From the NCBI RefSeq assembly GCF_001623075.1, contig NZ_LMCF01000042.1:22450-86449 (forward strand): a stretch of DNA of 64,000 bases, given 5' to 3'. The notes beneath the pieces are model-generated. The model saw only the letters and a program-made list of their open reading frames with translations, had not been told where the DNA came from and did not search any database. The translations under genes and the position numbers were made by a program. Positions 27,806 to 37,977 of the stretch are shown here, one piece after another (the stretch's first letter is position 1; the number at the start of each line of letters is the position of its first letter). This DNA is from Pseudovibrio sp. Ad37. Its GTDB lineage: Bacteria > Pseudomonadota > Alphaproteobacteria > Rhizobiales > Stappiaceae.

Positions 27806-28963
27806 ATGACAGGCTTTGTATTTAACACGGCAGCCAGCGTTGTATGTGAGCCCGGTGCGGTTCAAAAGCTGGATGAGCTTACGTTGAAGACTATCGGTAA
27901 GCGTGTTTTTCTGGTGAGTGACAAAGGACTGGTGAAGGCAGGTCTTGTTGAACCTGTGATTGCTCAGCTGGAAGCTGCTGGAACCAACGTCACCCTATTT
28001 GATGATGTTGTTGCTGACCCGGCAGAAGCCATCGTCTTGCAAGCTACAGACTTGGCCAAAGAGGCTGATGTGGATGGTGTTATCGGTCTGGGCGGCGGGT
28101 CCTCGCTGGATGTCGCCAAGCTTGTCGCATTGCTCGTTGGGGGAGGAGAGCAGCTCACTGACATCTACGGTGTTGGAATGGCTAAAGGGAAAAGATTGCC
28201 CCTGATCCTTATCCCGACAACGGCTGGCACAGGGTCTGAAGTGACGCCGATCTCCATCATCACGACGGGTGAGGCTGAGAAGAAGGGCGTTGTATCTCCG
28301 TTTTTATTGCCTGATGTGGCACTGCTGGATGCAGACCTCACAGTTGGGCTGCCTCCGCATGTCACGGCAGCAACTGGCATTGATGCGATGGTGCATGCAA
28401 TTGAGGCCTACACGTCGACATCTGCAAACAACAACCCAGTGTCCAAAGTGCTGGCACAAGAAGCCTTGCGTTTGCTGGGTGCGAATATCGAGAAAGCCGT
28501 GAACACGCCGCAGGATAAAGAGGCGCGTTCCAATATGTTGCTCGGCTCTATGTTGGCAGGGCAGGCGTTTGCCAACTCTCCGGTAGCAGCTGTGCATGCG
28601 CTGGCTTATCCGATTGGTGGAATCTTTCATGTGCCTCATGGAGTTTCCAATGCGTTGGTTCTGCCGCATGTGATGCGGTTCAACCTGCCAACCTGTGCGC
28701 TGGCCTATGCTGAGCTTGCCCCTCTGATGTTCCCGGAACTTTCAGAGATTCCAGCGGATAATCGAGGCGGCGTGTTTGCAGACCGGTTGGCGGAGCTTTC
28801 CAAAGTTCTGGGTGTTGAAACAACGCTTCGCGAAGTGGGCATTGGTGAGAAGGACGTTGTGAAACTAGCCAGTGAAGCGATGAAGCAAACGCGGTTGCTG
28901 GTGAATAATCCACGTGAGGTGGATGAAGACAGTGCCTTGAAGATTTACCAGCAGGCTCTTTGA
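27806..28963 (+). CDS. Iron-containing alcohol dehydrogenase
   Basis: 385 residues from the ATG at 27806, which has GAGGGGGA 7 nt upstream (an in-frame ATG at 27791 lies inside that site). NAD-binding GLGGGSSLDVAKLVA, the TTAGTGSEVTPISI loop, and the metal ligands in TGIDAMVHAIEAYTS and AVHALAYPIGGIFHVPHGVSNA are intact. It oxidises or reduces a primary or secondary alcohol. The thioesterase gene follows by 28 bp, so they form an operon. Confidence 0.95.
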   Translation: MTGFVFNTAASVVCEPGAVQKLDELTLKTIGKRVFLVSDKGLVKAGLVEPVIAQLEAAGTNVTLFDDVVADPAEAIVLQATDLAKEADVDGVIGLGGGSSLDVAKLVALLVGGGEQLTDIYGVGMAKGKRLPLILIPTTAGTGSEVTPISIITTGEAEKKGVVSPFLLPDVALLDADLTVGLPPHVTAATGIDAMVHAIEAYTSTSANNNPVSKVLAQEALRLLGANIEKAVNTPQDKEARSNMLLGSMLAGQAFANSPVAAVHALAYPIGGIFHVPHGVSNALVLPHVMRFNLPTCALAYAELAPLMFPELSEIPADNRGGVFADRLAELSKVLGVETTLREVGIGEKDVVKLASEAMKQTRLLVNNPREVDEDSALKIYQQAL

Positions 28964-28991
28964 GAACGGATTGAAGCGGAGACCATAGACT

Positions 28992-29450
28992 ATGAGCAAA
29001 CCCAAAAAACCGGCTGCGTATACCCGTGCACATTACGCGTTCTTCAGTGATGTTCAGACCCGTTGGGAAGACAACGATGTTTATGGGCACATCAATAATG
29101 CGGTCTACTACAGTTATTTTGATAGTGCTGTGAACGCCTACCTCATCGAAAACGATGCTCTCAACATTCATGAGGGAGATGAAATCGGGGTGGTTGTGGA
29201 ATCCGGTTGCCAGTATTTCTCTGAGATTGCCTACCCGGAAAAGATTGATATCGGGCTGAGTGTTGGGCACCTGGGCAATAGTTCAGTGCGATACGAACTG
29301 GCTTTGTTTGCGCAAGGCGCTGAGACTGCTGCGGCACAAGGATTTTTTACGCATGTGTACGTAGATCGCGCGACTCGCAGGCCTCAAGCGCTCTCTGGCA
29401 ACCTGCGTACTGCACTTGAAGCGCTGCTATCTCAGGTTGCTGATTCTTAA
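28992..29450 (+). CDS. Hotdog-fold acyl-CoA thioesterase (4HBT/YbgC type)
   Basis: 152 residues. The catalytic signature VQTRWEDNDVYGHINNAVYYSYFD contains the Asp/His pair of 4-hydroxybenzoyl-CoA thioesterases, followed by SGCQYFSEIAYPEKIDIGL and a final strand GFFTHVYVDRATRRPQ. It hydrolyses acyl-CoA thioesters. Its place after the alcohol dehydrogenase suggests degradation of an alcohol or acid through CoA intermediates. Confidence 0.92.
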   Translation: MSKPKKPAAYTRAHYAFFSDVQTRWEDNDVYGHINNAVYYSYFDSAVNAYLIENDALNIHEGDEIGVVVESGCQYFSEIAYPEKIDIGLSVGHLGNSSVRYELALFAQGAETAAAQGFFTHVYVDRATRRPQALSGNLRTALEALLSQVADS

Positions 29451-29636
29451 TTGGTAAAAATGTAATCATTTATTGTACTTATAATAAAGACATGACGAAC
29501 GCATAAGATGATAAAACTTTCAGAAAGTACTCAGTTAACGTCATAGATACCCACGGGTTAACCACTGGTTGATATTTACAAGCATAAGATGCCGCCAAGT
29601 CATGGGCAATGACTTCTATTCGGGAGAAATCGGGTC

Positions 29637-32075
29637 ATGAGGCGGGTCCTCCAGCTATTTGCTAATTTGCAGCTGTCGATGAAAATCGGTGGTGGCTTCA
29701 TTATTGTACTCTTGCTTTCCGCTGCAGCTGGTGGGATCGGAATCTTTTCTATCTCTCAGCTCACCAAGCAAACAGAGATGACAAATGCAACCATGCGTTT
29801 AATGCAGGGCCTGCATGATACGACCTCAGCGCGTGAAACCTATCTGCGCAGCTTGAGCAAGTATGATGCAACCGCTGCTGCTGATGAGCTGAACTTGTTG
29901 GGCGCAGATCTGGAAGCTCTTCATGAGCAAGTTGTTGTTGATGGAAAAGATGGTACCGCCTTCGAAGAGACCCACGAAAATGTGCGGGCTCTGAAAGGCC
30001 TGTTCAGCCGCGTTCGCATGTCGACCGATATTCAGGAATCTCAGATTGCTAAGATGATGTCTGCTGTAGCTAAACTTCAGGTGATTGGCAAAAAGGTTCA
30101 GACTGACATCTCGAAGATTGCGGCTTCAGCCACTGAACAGGACAAGCTGGCCAAAGAGCAGCTGAAAGAAGCTGACAAAGCAGGCCGCCTTGTTGCGACT
30201 ATTCAGAGTCAGGCGCTGAATATGCGTTACTTCTTCGTGAAGGCGACAACAAGCTCTGAAGAAGGCGCTCTGCGCAAAACGTTGCTCAGCGCTGCAAAGG
30301 CACGTCGCGAGATCAAGAAACTGCAGAAGATCCAGTTGTCTCATCTGGATGCCAAGGTTCTTCAAAGCCTTGCGGGTGTTGCGGACACGCTGGTTGATAA
30401 GTTAAAGGCTCTGCGCGATTCCACTGATTTCTCCGAGATGTATTCGCTGCGTCAGGACATTACTGCAAGTATTGATGTGCTCGGCGAAACGGCTCAGCTG
30501 GTCATCGGCTTTACCTATCGCTCCATTGATGACGCGAACAGGAAGCAGGCTGAAGCTGTTGACCGTAAGGAGCAGGTTGATGCTGCACTGGCCTCAGTTT
30601 CCAACGTCACACGTCAGACACTGGCTGTGAGCTCGTCTTCTCTTTCCTTCCTGCGTGCAGGTTCTGGTGTGAAGTCTGAGGAAGTCTCCAAGGAGATTGA
30701 TCAGCTTGGCGCAGCAGGCCGCGAGTTTAAAACGGGTGTGAAAGACATCGAGGGTGGTGTGAAGGCATCTAAAGATGCCATCAAAGAAATCGCTGCGATC
30801 CGTTCTGGTTTTGGCTCAATGGCAAATGGTAAGAAAGAACTTGCCAGCCTTGTTACAAAGCTCACTGAGCAGTCTGAAACGGTTCAGGGCCAGATCATTG
30901 ACATTGCTGCACTTGAAGCTGAACATGCGAGCGCGGCTGGTGATCTTGCAACCAATCTGATTGCGACGACCGTTGCTGTTGGTCTTGCACTTGGTGCGTT
31001 GATTGCACTGGGTCTGTCTCTTGCCATCACTCGTCCTACCAAACGTCTGACCGGCATCATGGAGCGTCTGGCAGATGGCGATACTGATGTTGAGATCGCC
31101 GGTGTAAAGCGTAAAGACGAAATTGGCGACATGAGCCGTACAGTTCAGGTCTTCCGCGACAATGCTCTTGAACGTGCGCGTTTACGCGAAGAACAGACAC
31201 ATGTTGCTGAAAAGGATGCTGAAAAGCAGCGCGAAATTGAGCAGTTGATCTCTGACTTCAGAAACACAGCTGCGAACTTGCTGACCTCTGTGAATGACAG
31301 CATGGGTGAGATGGGTGAGACTGCCAGCGTGATGGCAGATCTTGCTCGTGGAACTTCTGATCAGACAGAACGGGCAGCGGCCTCTTCAACTGATGCTGCA
31401 AACAACGTGCAGATGGTTTCTGCCGCAGCTGAAGAGCTGAGCAGTTCCATTGAGGAAATTGCACGTCAGGTGAGCGCGACAACCTCCGTTGTTGCCAAAG
31501 CAACTGAGAGTGCGCACGTTTCCAACGACCGCATCAATGAGCTGGCCGATGCCACAGTCAAGATTGGTGAGGTTGTCGGGCTGATTCAGGCAATCGCCGA
31601 GCAGACCAACTTGCTGGCTTTGAATGCGACCATTGAAGCAGCGCGTGCTGGAGAAGCCGGTAAGGGATTCGCAGTCGTTGCGGCTGAGGTGAAGGAACTT
31701 GCCAACCAGACGTCCAAGGCCACAGAGGAAATTAGTTCCCAGGTCTCTGCGATTCAGAACTCCACGACAGATGCTGTAACCTCCATCGAGGGCATCTCGC
31801 ATACAATGGATGAGGTTACCGCATTTACCTCTGCAATTGCGACGGCTGTTGAGCAGCAGGGGGCCGCGACAACTGAGATCAGCCGCAACGTGCAGGAAGC
31901 TGCTGTGGGAACATCCAGCGTAAACGAGAATATGACGCTGGTCTCTGATGCTGTGAGTGAAACCAACACTGCGTCCTCACGTGTGCTGACAGCCTCTACA
32001 GAGGTGACTGAAAGTACGCGTGCGCTTGGCAGAGAAGTTGATGACTTCCTGACCGCGGTTGCGAAAGTCGGCTAA
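29637..32075 (+). CDS. Methyl-accepting chemotaxis protein with long periplasmic sensor
   Basis: 812 residues. TM1 is at about 18-40 ([21 protein letters not shown]), a periplasmic, mostly helical sensor spans about 41-436, TM2 about 437-460. HAMP follows ([19 protein letters not shown]), then the signalling domain with the hairpin-tip sequence [19 protein letters not shown] and [19 protein letters not shown]. The sensor resembles the helical-bimodular type. No C-terminal CheR-binding pentapeptide is seen. No other chemotaxis gene is in the window, so it would feed a chromosomal pathway. Confidence 0.95.
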   Translation: MRRVLQLFANLQLSMKIGGGFIIVLLLSAAAGGIGIFSISQLTKQTEMTNATMRLMQGLHDTTSARETYLRSLSKYDATAAADELNLLGADLEALHEQVVVDGKDGTAFEETHENVRALKGLFSRVRMSTDIQESQIAKMMSAVAKLQVIGKKVQTDISKIAASATEQDKLAKEQLKEADKAGRLVATIQSQALNMRYFFVKATTSSEEGALRKTLLSAAKARREIKKLQKIQLSHLDAKVLQSLAGVADTLVDKLKALRDSTDFSEMYSLRQDITASIDVLGETAQLVIGFTYRSIDDANRKQAEAVDRKEQVDAALASVSNVTRQTLAVSSSSLSFLRAGSGVKSEEVSKEIDQLGAAGREFKTGVKDIEGGVKASKDAIKEIAAIRSGFGSMANGKKELASLVTKLTEQSETVQGQIIDIAALEAEHASAAGDLATNLIATTVAVGLALGALIALGLSLAITRPTKRLTGIMERLADGDTDVEIAGVKRKDEIGDMSRTVQVFRDNALERARLREEQTHVAEKDAEKQREIEQLISDFRNTAANLLTSVNDSMGEMGETASVMADLARGTSDQTERAAASSTDAANNVQMVSAAAEELSSSIEEIARQVSATTSVVAKATESAHVSNDRINELADATVKIGEVVGLIQAIAEQTNLLALNATIEAARAGEAGKGFAVVAAEVKELANQTSKATEEISSQVSAIQNSTTDAVTSIEGISHTMDEVTAFTSAIATAVEQQGAATTEISRNVQEAAVGTSSVNENMTLVSDAVSETNTASSRVLTASTEVTESTRALGREVDDFLTAVAKVG

Positions 32076-32102
32076 CACACTTCAAAATTTTGAAAATTGA
32101 GA

Positions 32103-32132
32103 GGCAGCTTAGATATTCTAAGCTGCCTTTTG
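32103..32132 (+). terminator. Rho-independent terminator of the chemoreceptor gene
   Basis: GGCAGCTTAGA (32103-32113) and TCTAAGCTGCC (32117-32127) form a perfect 11-bp stem with a TAT loop, followed by TTTTG. Confidence 0.9.
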
Positions 32133-32148
32133 TTGTAAGCAAAATAAA

Positions 32149-32167
32149 CCTCCACCACCGGTGGAGG
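32149..32167. repeat. Perfect 8-bp hairpin
   Basis: CCTCCACC and GGTGGAGG flank the 3-nt loop ACC, 17 bp after the chemoreceptor terminator. No U-tract follows. Function unknown. Confidence 0.5.
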
Positions 32168-32197
32168 ACTGGAAGAGTTCTACATTTTCAGTAAGAG

Positions 32198-32254
32198 ACC
32201 TCCCTGCTTAGGCCATTGGCGTGGCCTTTTTACATTTGAGCAGGGAGGTTTTTT
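32198..32254 (+). terminator. Nested hairpin with U-tract before the truncated ATPase
   Basis: ACCTCCCTGCT (32198-32208) pairs with AGCAGGGAGGT (32239-32249), enclosing GGCC/GGCC (32211-32226), and is followed by TTTTT. It looks like a strong terminator or attenuator, and sits 33 bp upstream of the first bases of the ATPase remnant. Confidence 0.7.
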
Positions 32255-32286
32255 ATGGATACCGATCACCTTTGGACTGATCAGGC

Positions 32287-32970
32287 GTGTTCGAGAACGT
32301 GAACTTCGATCTGCGTGCAGGTGAAATTCTCGGCGTTGCAGGTCTGGTGGGCTCAGGTCGCACCAACGTGGCAGAGACCATCTACGGCGTGACCCCGGCA
32401 ACGGGGGGCAGCATCAGCGTGTTCGGCGAGACGGTTGAGATCAAAACGCCAGCAGAGGCCATGGGTCACGGTATGGCGTTGCTGACCGAGGACCGCAAGG
32501 ACACCGGTCTGTTCATGATGCTCGACATTCAGGAGAACATGCAGATCGCGCTTCTCAGTCAGGATCATGTGAAAGCCGGGTTTGTGGCCGAAAGCGCTGT
32601 CTCCAAGCTGTGCACGGAAATGAGCGAAGCCCTTCGCGTTAAAACACCGGGCATGAACGAGCGCATCGAGAACCTGTCTGGGGGCAACCAGCAGAAGGTT
32701 CTGATCGGTCGCTGGCTGCTGACCAAACCTCGCATCCTCATTCTGGATGAGCCAACCCGCGGCATCGACGTGGGCGCCAAGGCTGAAATCCATAAGCTCA
32801 TTACCAAACTGGCCGGTGAGGGCGTTGCTGTTCTCATGATCTCCTCCGAGATGCCGGAGGTGCTGGGCATGAGTGACCGCGTGATGGTGATGCATGAGGG
32901 ACATGTCACCGGAATTCTGGATCGAGCTGAAGCAGATCAGGTCAGCGTTATGCGCCTTGCTTCCAACTAA
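32287..32970 (+). pseudogene. Sugar ABC transporter ATPase (RbsA/MglA type), N-terminal half missing
   Basis: RbsA-type ATPases have about 500 residues in two ABC domains. Only the second remains, 227 residues: [25 protein letters not shown] (degenerate Walker A of domain 2), [12 protein letters not shown], signature [15 protein letters not shown] and Walker [21 protein letters not shown]. An in-frame TGA lies at 32278, so the frame cannot extend left. The first ABC domain and the expected binding-protein gene are absent. The remaining half alone is unlikely to energise transport. The permease gene follows after 58 bp. Confidence 0.85.
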
Positions 32971-33028
32971 GATTTTTCATGCGCGGCAGCTTTAAGCGCC
33001 CGACGCAGAGATTGAAAGGACTTGCCAG

Positions 33029-34042
33029 ATGGCAAATGCAACTGATGTAGCTGAGACAAATGCTCCAGCTCGAAAACTGCCGGTAGAGGCTAACATCTTC
33101 CTCGTATTGATCGGCATTGCAGTCTTTTTTGAAATTCTGGGCTGGATTGTGAAGGGCGACACCTTCCTGTTTAACCCACAGCGCCTGCTGATTATGGTTC
33201 TGCAGGTTTCCATCATCGGCCTTCTGGCCATTGGCGTGACGCAGGTGATCATCACCGGCGGTATTGACCTGTCCTCAGGCTCAGTGCTTGCGCTTTCGGC
33301 CATGGTGGCCGCCAGTTTTGCGCAAACCTCTGACTATACCCGGGCCGTCTTTCCAATGTTCACGGACATGCCGTTCCTCGTACCAGTATTGGCTGGTATC
33401 GCCGTCGGGGCCTTAGCCGGGTTCATAAACGGGTCGTTGATAGCCTACACGGCCATCCCTCCGTTTATCGCAACTCTGGGCATGATGGTAACAGCGCGCG
33501 GTCTGGCACGTTACTACACCAAGGGTCAGCCGATCAGCTTGCTTTCTGAAGAGTACATGTGGCTGGGTTCCGGCACCATTCCGGTGATCATCTTCCTGAT
33601 GGCCGCGTTTATCTTCCACATTGCCCTGCGTTTCACCCGTTACGGCAAATTCACCTATGCAACAGGTGCAAATGTTCAGGCGGCAAAAGTCTCCGGCATC
33701 AACGTTGGTCGTCACCTGATCAAAGTGTACACCCTTGCTGGTTTGCTGGCTGGTCTAGGCGGTGTGGTTGCCGCAGCCCGAGCTGGCAGTGGACAGGGAG
33801 GTATGGGCCTTGCATATGAGCTTGACGCCATCGCTGCAGCTGTTATTGGCGGAACAAGTCTTGCAGGCGGCGTTGGTCGCATCACAGGCACCGTCATCGG
33901 AACCATTATTCTGGGTACAATGATGAGTGGTTTCACGTTCCTTGGTATTGATGCTTACATCCAGGACATCGTGAAAGGTGGTATCATTGTAGCTGCAGTG
34001 GTTGCGGATCAGTATCGCCAGCGCAAGCGGGCCAAGGTCTGA
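33029..34042 (+). CDS. Sugar ABC transporter permease (RbsC/AraH type)
   Basis: 337 residues with about nine hydrophobic segments. Family landmarks are [21 protein letters not shown], the EAA-like loop [20 protein letters not shown] and [18 protein letters not shown]. It imports a monosaccharide such as ribose, xylose or inositol with an RbsA-type ATPase and an RbsB-type binding protein. In this window the ATPase gene is truncated and no RbsB-type gene is seen, so the system is probably inactive or served by genes elsewhere. Confidence 0.92.
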   Translation: MANATDVAETNAPARKLPVEANIFLVLIGIAVFFEILGWIVKGDTFLFNPQRLLIMVLQVSIIGLLAIGVTQVIITGGIDLSSGSVLALSAMVAASFAQTSDYTRAVFPMFTDMPFLVPVLAGIAVGALAGFINGSLIAYTAIPPFIATLGMMVTARGLARYYTKGQPISLLSEEYMWLGSGTIPVIIFLMAAFIFHIALRFTRYGKFTYATGANVQAAKVSGINVGRHLIKVYTLAGLLAGLGGVVAAARAGSGQGGMGLAYELDAIAAAVIGGTSLAGGVGRITGTVIGTIILGTMMSGFTFLGIDAYIQDIVKGGIIVAAVVADQYRQRKRAKV

Positions 34043-34096
34043 TCAAACCGCGAAAGAATTTAGGCTAAAACCTCCCACGGATGATGCCTAATACCC

Positions 34097-34135
34097 GAGC
34101 AGGAGAGCCCTCGTCCGGCCTCCTGCTCATTTTTT
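34097..34135 (+). terminator. Rho-independent terminator of the RbsC-type permease gene
   Basis: GAGCAGGA (34097-34104) and TCCTGCTC (34121-34128) form the stem, followed by ATTTTTT. It separates the permease from the convergent Gfo/Idh gene. Confidence 0.85.
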
Positions 34136-34166
34136 ATCTGCAGAGTTTTGGGCAGTGAGCCACCTG

Positions 34167-35228
34167 TCAGATATAGGCCTTCGACAGCTCCGCCTCACGC
34201 ACATCAACCTTTGATCCAGTGCGGGAAGAGCTCTCAATCGCCTCAATGAGCGCATGCACCATCAGCGCATCATGACCGGTTACTTTCGGGTCGCGGTGTT
34301 CAATGATGCTGAGGGCGAAATCGTCAATAAGATCCCGGTGCCAGTCAGATGGAAACGCCATTGGGTTAGCCCCGCCGCCCGTTCCATCCTTCGTCCCGCT
34401 GCGTTCACCAAACACATCGATAGACCCGTCGCGATACGTCACCGTCAGCTTGCTGCCCTCCAGATGGGCAGAGGCCTTTGAACCATCCAGTACCAGCGTT
34501 TCTTTTGCATCGGGAAAGGTAGCTGTGGTCGCCATGATGGACCCCACAGCCCCGCTGTGAAACTCAATACCAGCCGTGGCGAAGTCTTCAGCCTCCATCT
34601 TATGTGCCGTGGTGGTTGCACACATCGCCTGCACGGATTTTGCCGGGCCGGTCAGGCTCAGCATCAGATCCAGCACATGAATGGCTTGCGTGATCAACAC
34701 GCCTCCACCGTCCCGCGCATATGTTCCACGGCCTGACTGATCATAATAGGCCTGATCCCGCCACCACGGGATGTTCGCCCGTACCAGATGGATATCGCCC
34801 AAAGCCCCCTCTGAAAGCAACGTCCTCAGCTGCTTTGCACCTTCGCGGAAGCGGTGTTGAAACACGACACCGTATTTGACGCCAGCATAGTCGCAGAGCT
34901 CAACCAGTTCAGCCGCAGCATCATAGGTCCGTTCCAGCGGTTTTTCTGTCAGGATGTGTTTGCCTGCACCGGAGAAAAGCTCAACCAGTTCGTGGCGTTG
35001 ATCGGGCGGGGTCAGCAGAAGGACCGCGTCAATCTCCGGATCACCGGCAATCTGCTCGGGGCTGTCAAAGCATGGCCAGCCGTATTGCTGAGAGACAGCC
35101 TCTGCCCTGGCTTTTGTTCGGGTATAAAGACCTGCGACTTCAATGTGATTTCTCAGCAGGTCAAGCGCTTCCAGATGTGGTTTTGCGGCCATTCCCAAAC
35201 CAACGACGGCCAGACTGATCGAGGGCAT
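34167..35228 (-). CDS. Gfo/Idh/MocA-family oxidoreductase
   Basis: 353 residues. The N-terminal Rossmann motif is VVGLGMAAKPHLEAL, the sugar-phosphate dehydrogenase signature is HILTEKPLERT with the catalytic Lys, and a typical beta-sheet domain follows (GGGVLITQAIHVLDLMLSL). The enzyme oxidises or reduces a sugar, inositol or amino sugar with NAD(P). It lies between the two sugar ABC systems and may act on the sugar they import. Confidence 0.92.
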   Translation of the reverse strand: MPSISLAVVGLGMAAKPHLEALDLLRNHIEVAGLYTRTKARAEAVSQQYGWPCFDSPEQIAGDPEIDAVLLLTPPDQRHELVELFSGAGKHILTEKPLERTYDAAAELVELCDYAGVKYGVVFQHRFREGAKQLRTLLSEGALGDIHLVRANIPWWRDQAYYDQSGRGTYARDGGGVLITQAIHVLDLMLSLTGPAKSVQAMCATTTAHKMEAEDFATAGIEFHSGAVGSIMATTATFPDAKETLVLDGSKASAHLEGSKLTVTYRDGSIDVFGERSGTKDGTGGGANPMAFPSDWHRDLIDDFALSIIEHRDPKVTGHDALMVHALIEAIESSSRTGSKVDVREAELSKAYI

Positions 35229-35316
35229 TCAGAGGAATTCCTTCTGCGGTACATATATCAGGCAGTATTTATACCAGTTTAGGTTGCCCCAGAAGAACGT
35301 GGAAACCCTGAGTCCA

Positions 35317-35347
35317 GAAAAACGGTTCGTTGCCGCAGCAACGAACC
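35317..35347 (-). terminator. Rho-independent terminator of the second sugar ABC operon
   Basis: GGTTCGTTGC (35324-35333) and GCAACGAACC (35338-35347) form a perfect 10-bp stem with a CGCA loop. On the minus strand GTTTTTC follows. It ends the operon that starts with the regulator gene at 41147. Confidence 0.85.
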
Positions 35348-35350
35348 AGT

Positions 35351-36163
35351 TCAGGGGAACTTATACAGGAGACTCCAGCCGCATTTCTGTCCGAGCATTA
35401 AACATATGCAGCTTTTCTTTAATGTAAGACACGTGAACCTGCGTGCCTTCAGCGATATCAGGCCGGTCGAGTGTGAAGATTTTAAGGCTGGCTTGTCGTA
35501 GATTTCCAGCGGCGTGCCAACCTGCTGAATATATCCATCATGCATGGCGACGATTCTGTCGGCCATGGTCATGGCTTCAATCTGATCGTGTGTCACATAA
35601 ATAGACGTGGCATTGAGCTTGCGATGCAGCTTGCGGATTTCCGAGCGCATTTGCTCGCGAAGGCGCGCATCCAGATTGGAAAGCGGCTCATCGAATAAAA
35701 ACGCTTGCGGGTCACGCACAATCGCCCGCCCCATAGCAACGCGCTGACGTTGACCGCCAGAGAGCGCTTTGGGACGCCGCTCCAGAAGACCGTTCAGACC
35801 CAGAATGCTGGAGACCCCATTAACCGCACTGGCGATCTTCTCCTTCGGTGATTTGCGAAGGGTCATCGCATAGCTGATGTTTTCCTCCACACTCATATGC
35901 GGATAGAGCGCATAAGACTGGAACACCATTGCGATATCCCTGTCTCGCGGCGGCAAATCATTGATGATCCGCTCGTTGATCGAGATTGAGCCCGATGTTA
36001 CTTCCTCCAGCCCCGCAATCATACGCAGCAAGGTGGATTTGCCACAGCCTGACGGACCAACCAGCACAATGAACTCACCATTCTGAATGTTCAGGTCAAT
36101 ACCGTGCAAAACAGCGGTGTTTCCGTAGGATTTGGTTGACTCGGTGATTTGAATAGAAGCCAT
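35351..36163 (-). pseudogene. Sugar ABC transporter ATPase (MsmK/UgpC type) with internal deletion
   Basis: The start is the ATG at 36163 ([15 protein letters not shown]). The ABC domain is intact: Walker [11 protein letters not shown]-loop QSYALYPHM, signature [14 protein letters not shown], Walker [14 protein letters not shown] and [13 protein letters not shown]. After EIYDKPA (residue about 233) the family-like sequence stops. A normal end ([20 protein letters not shown], then EKLHMFNA) resumes in another frame, stop TAA at 35361-35363. About 95 residues of the regulatory OB-fold domain are gone and the reading frame is shifted. The gene as read ends in an unrelated tail at 35351. Confidence 0.8.
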
Positions 36164-36174
36164 AGGGTACCTCG

Positions 36175-37026
36175 TTATCCTTTGACCGCACCGGCGGTAA
36201 GACCCTGCACCAGATAACGCTGGATGAGGAAGAAGAAGATTGCCGCTGGAATGAGTGCCAGGAAGCCTGCTGCCATCATCTGCCCAAAATCGACAGAGAA
36301 CTTGGAGACGAACGTGAGCAAGCCAACCGGAAAGGTGACTGCATCCGGACTGCTGACCAGCATGAGCGCAAAGAGCAGCTCGCTCCACGCTGCGGTGAAC
36401 ACAAAGCCAAGCGTGGCTGCAATGCCCGGCAGGGTGAGCGGGAAGATGATCTTCACCAGCGCCCCAAAGCGGGTATTGCCGTCAATCATGGCTGCTTCTT
36501 CAAGGTCTTTGGGAATGCCATCAAAAAACGACTGCATCAGAAAGGTCGCAAACGGAACGTTGAAGGCCGTGTAGACCACCACAAGTCCAAGCAGACTGTC
36601 CGTCAGCCCCAGCGGCGTGAGAATGCGGAAGATCGGTGCAATCAGCATGACCAGCGGGAACATCTGTGTGACCAGCATCAGCACGATGATGACTGCCTTA
36701 CCGCGATAATGAAACCGTGAGAATGAATAGCCTGCCGCCGCTGCAATCAGCGTGGAAATGAAAGCGGTTGAGCCTGACACGATAGCCGAGTTGATAAAGA
36801 ACTGCGGAAAGTCCGTATCTGTCATCACCTGCGTGAAGTTGGTCCACGTCATTTCTGAGGGCCACATACGGATGCCCTCTGAGTAAAGCAATTTAGTCGG
36901 TGTCACCGCGACCTTGAACAGCCAAAAAAGCGGAAACAGCGCAAAGAACAGATAGCAGGCGAGCAGGCCGTAATGGACACTCCAGTCCACCACCCGTTGG
37001 CCCTTTGATTTTGCATAGTATGCCAT
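36175..37026 (-). CDS. Carbohydrate ABC transporter permease (MalG type)
   Basis: 283 residues, six hydrophobic segments. The cytoplasmic EAA loop is [34 protein letters not shown]. It forms the membrane channel with the MalF-type permease encoded just upstream (9-bp gap). The damaged ATPase gene follows by 11 bp, so all subunits are in one operon. Confidence 0.95.
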   Translation of the reverse strand: MAYYAKSKGQRVVDWSVHYGLLACYLFFALFPLFWLFKVAVTPTKLLYSEGIRMWPSEMTWTNFTQVMTDTDFPQFFINSAIVSGSTAFISTLIAAAAGYSFSRFHYRGKAVIIVLMLVTQMFPLVMLIAPIFRILTPLGLTDSLLGLVVVYTAFNVPFATFLMQSFFDGIPKDLEEAAMIDGNTRFGALVKIIFPLTLPGIAATLGFVFTAAWSELLFALMLVSSPDAVTFPVGLLTFVSKFSVDFGQMMAAGFLALIPAAIFFFLIQRYLVQGLTAGAVKG

Positions 37027-37035
37027 AACAGAGCC

Positions 37036-37977
37036 TCAGGTTTCGCGCAGCAGACTGCGTCTGATGAAGATGATGGAGACGGCATAGGCCATCAACAGAA
37101 CCAGCAGCACAGCCGCAATTGCGGAGGCATAGCCAAAGTCCAGACGGCGGAAAGCCTGCGTGAAGATGTAACTGGAGACGATCTGCGTTGAATCTGCCGG
37201 TCCGCCATTGGTCATGACGATAATGAGATCCGCAAAGTTGGCGATCCAGATGGTGCGCAGCATCAGCGTAATCGCGATGGTCGGCGCCAGAAACGGCAGC
37301 GTGATACTGACAAACTGTTGCTTGCGGCTCGCGCCATCGATGGATGCTGCCTCGTAAATCTCACCTGGAATGGATTGAAGCGCAGCCAGCAAAGTGATCG
37401 CAAAAAACGGGATACCGAACCAGATGTTGGCAATGATCGGTCCCCACATGGCGAGGTCAGGATCTGACAGAATATTGGTTGGTTCGCTCAGAATACCAAG
37501 CGTAAACAGCCATTGGGGCAGGGGGCTGATGACCGGATTGAACATCCATGCCCAGTTGAGGCCAGACAGGAATGCAGGCACCGCCCATGGCAGAAAAACA
37601 AGCGACTGGATGATACGCCGTCCCGGAAAAGTGCGGTTGAGCAGCAGAGCGAGGGTTAACCCCAGAAAGAATTGAAAGAACAGTGAGCTGACTGTCCACC
37701 AGAAGGTATTGTAAAGGGCGTTATGGAAGTTCTGGTCGTGCCAGATCGCCTCAAAATGCGCAAAGCCCACATAACCACCGCTGAACGGGTTGAGGATGCG
37801 GATATCTCTGACTGTGTAGGTCAGGCCAACCACCAGCGGCACCATCATCACAGTCACCAACAGCACAATGGCAGGGGCTGCGTAAAAGTAAGGCTCAAAT
37901 CGGGATAGGAATCTGCGGGAAGTCACACCCTGCCGACTGGCAGGGTGTGTTCCAAGGTCTGTGGCAGCTGTCATCAC
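37036..37977 (-). CDS. Carbohydrate ABC transporter permease (MalF type)
   Basis: 313 residues. After a cytoplasmic N-terminus it has six membrane segments and the EAA loop LQSIPGEIYEAASIDGASRKQQFVSITLPFLAP. The start overlaps the end of the binding-protein gene by 4 bp (ATGA). It pairs with the MalG-type permease to import an unknown sugar. Confidence 0.95.
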   Translation of the reverse strand: MMTAATDLGTHPASRQGVTSRRFLSRFEPYFYAAPAIVLLVTVMMVPLVVGLTYTVRDIRILNPFSGGYVGFAHFEAIWHDQNFHNALYNTFWWTVSSLFFQFFLGLTLALLLNRTFPGRRIIQSLVFLPWAVPAFLSGLNWAWMFNPVISPLPQWLFTLGILSEPTNILSDPDLAMWGPIIANIWFGIPFFAITLLAALQSIPGEIYEAASIDGASRKQQFVSITLPFLAPTIAITLMLRTIWIANFADLIIVMTNGGPADSTQIVSSYIFTQAFRRLDFGYASAIAAVLLVLLMAYAVSIIFIRRSLLRET

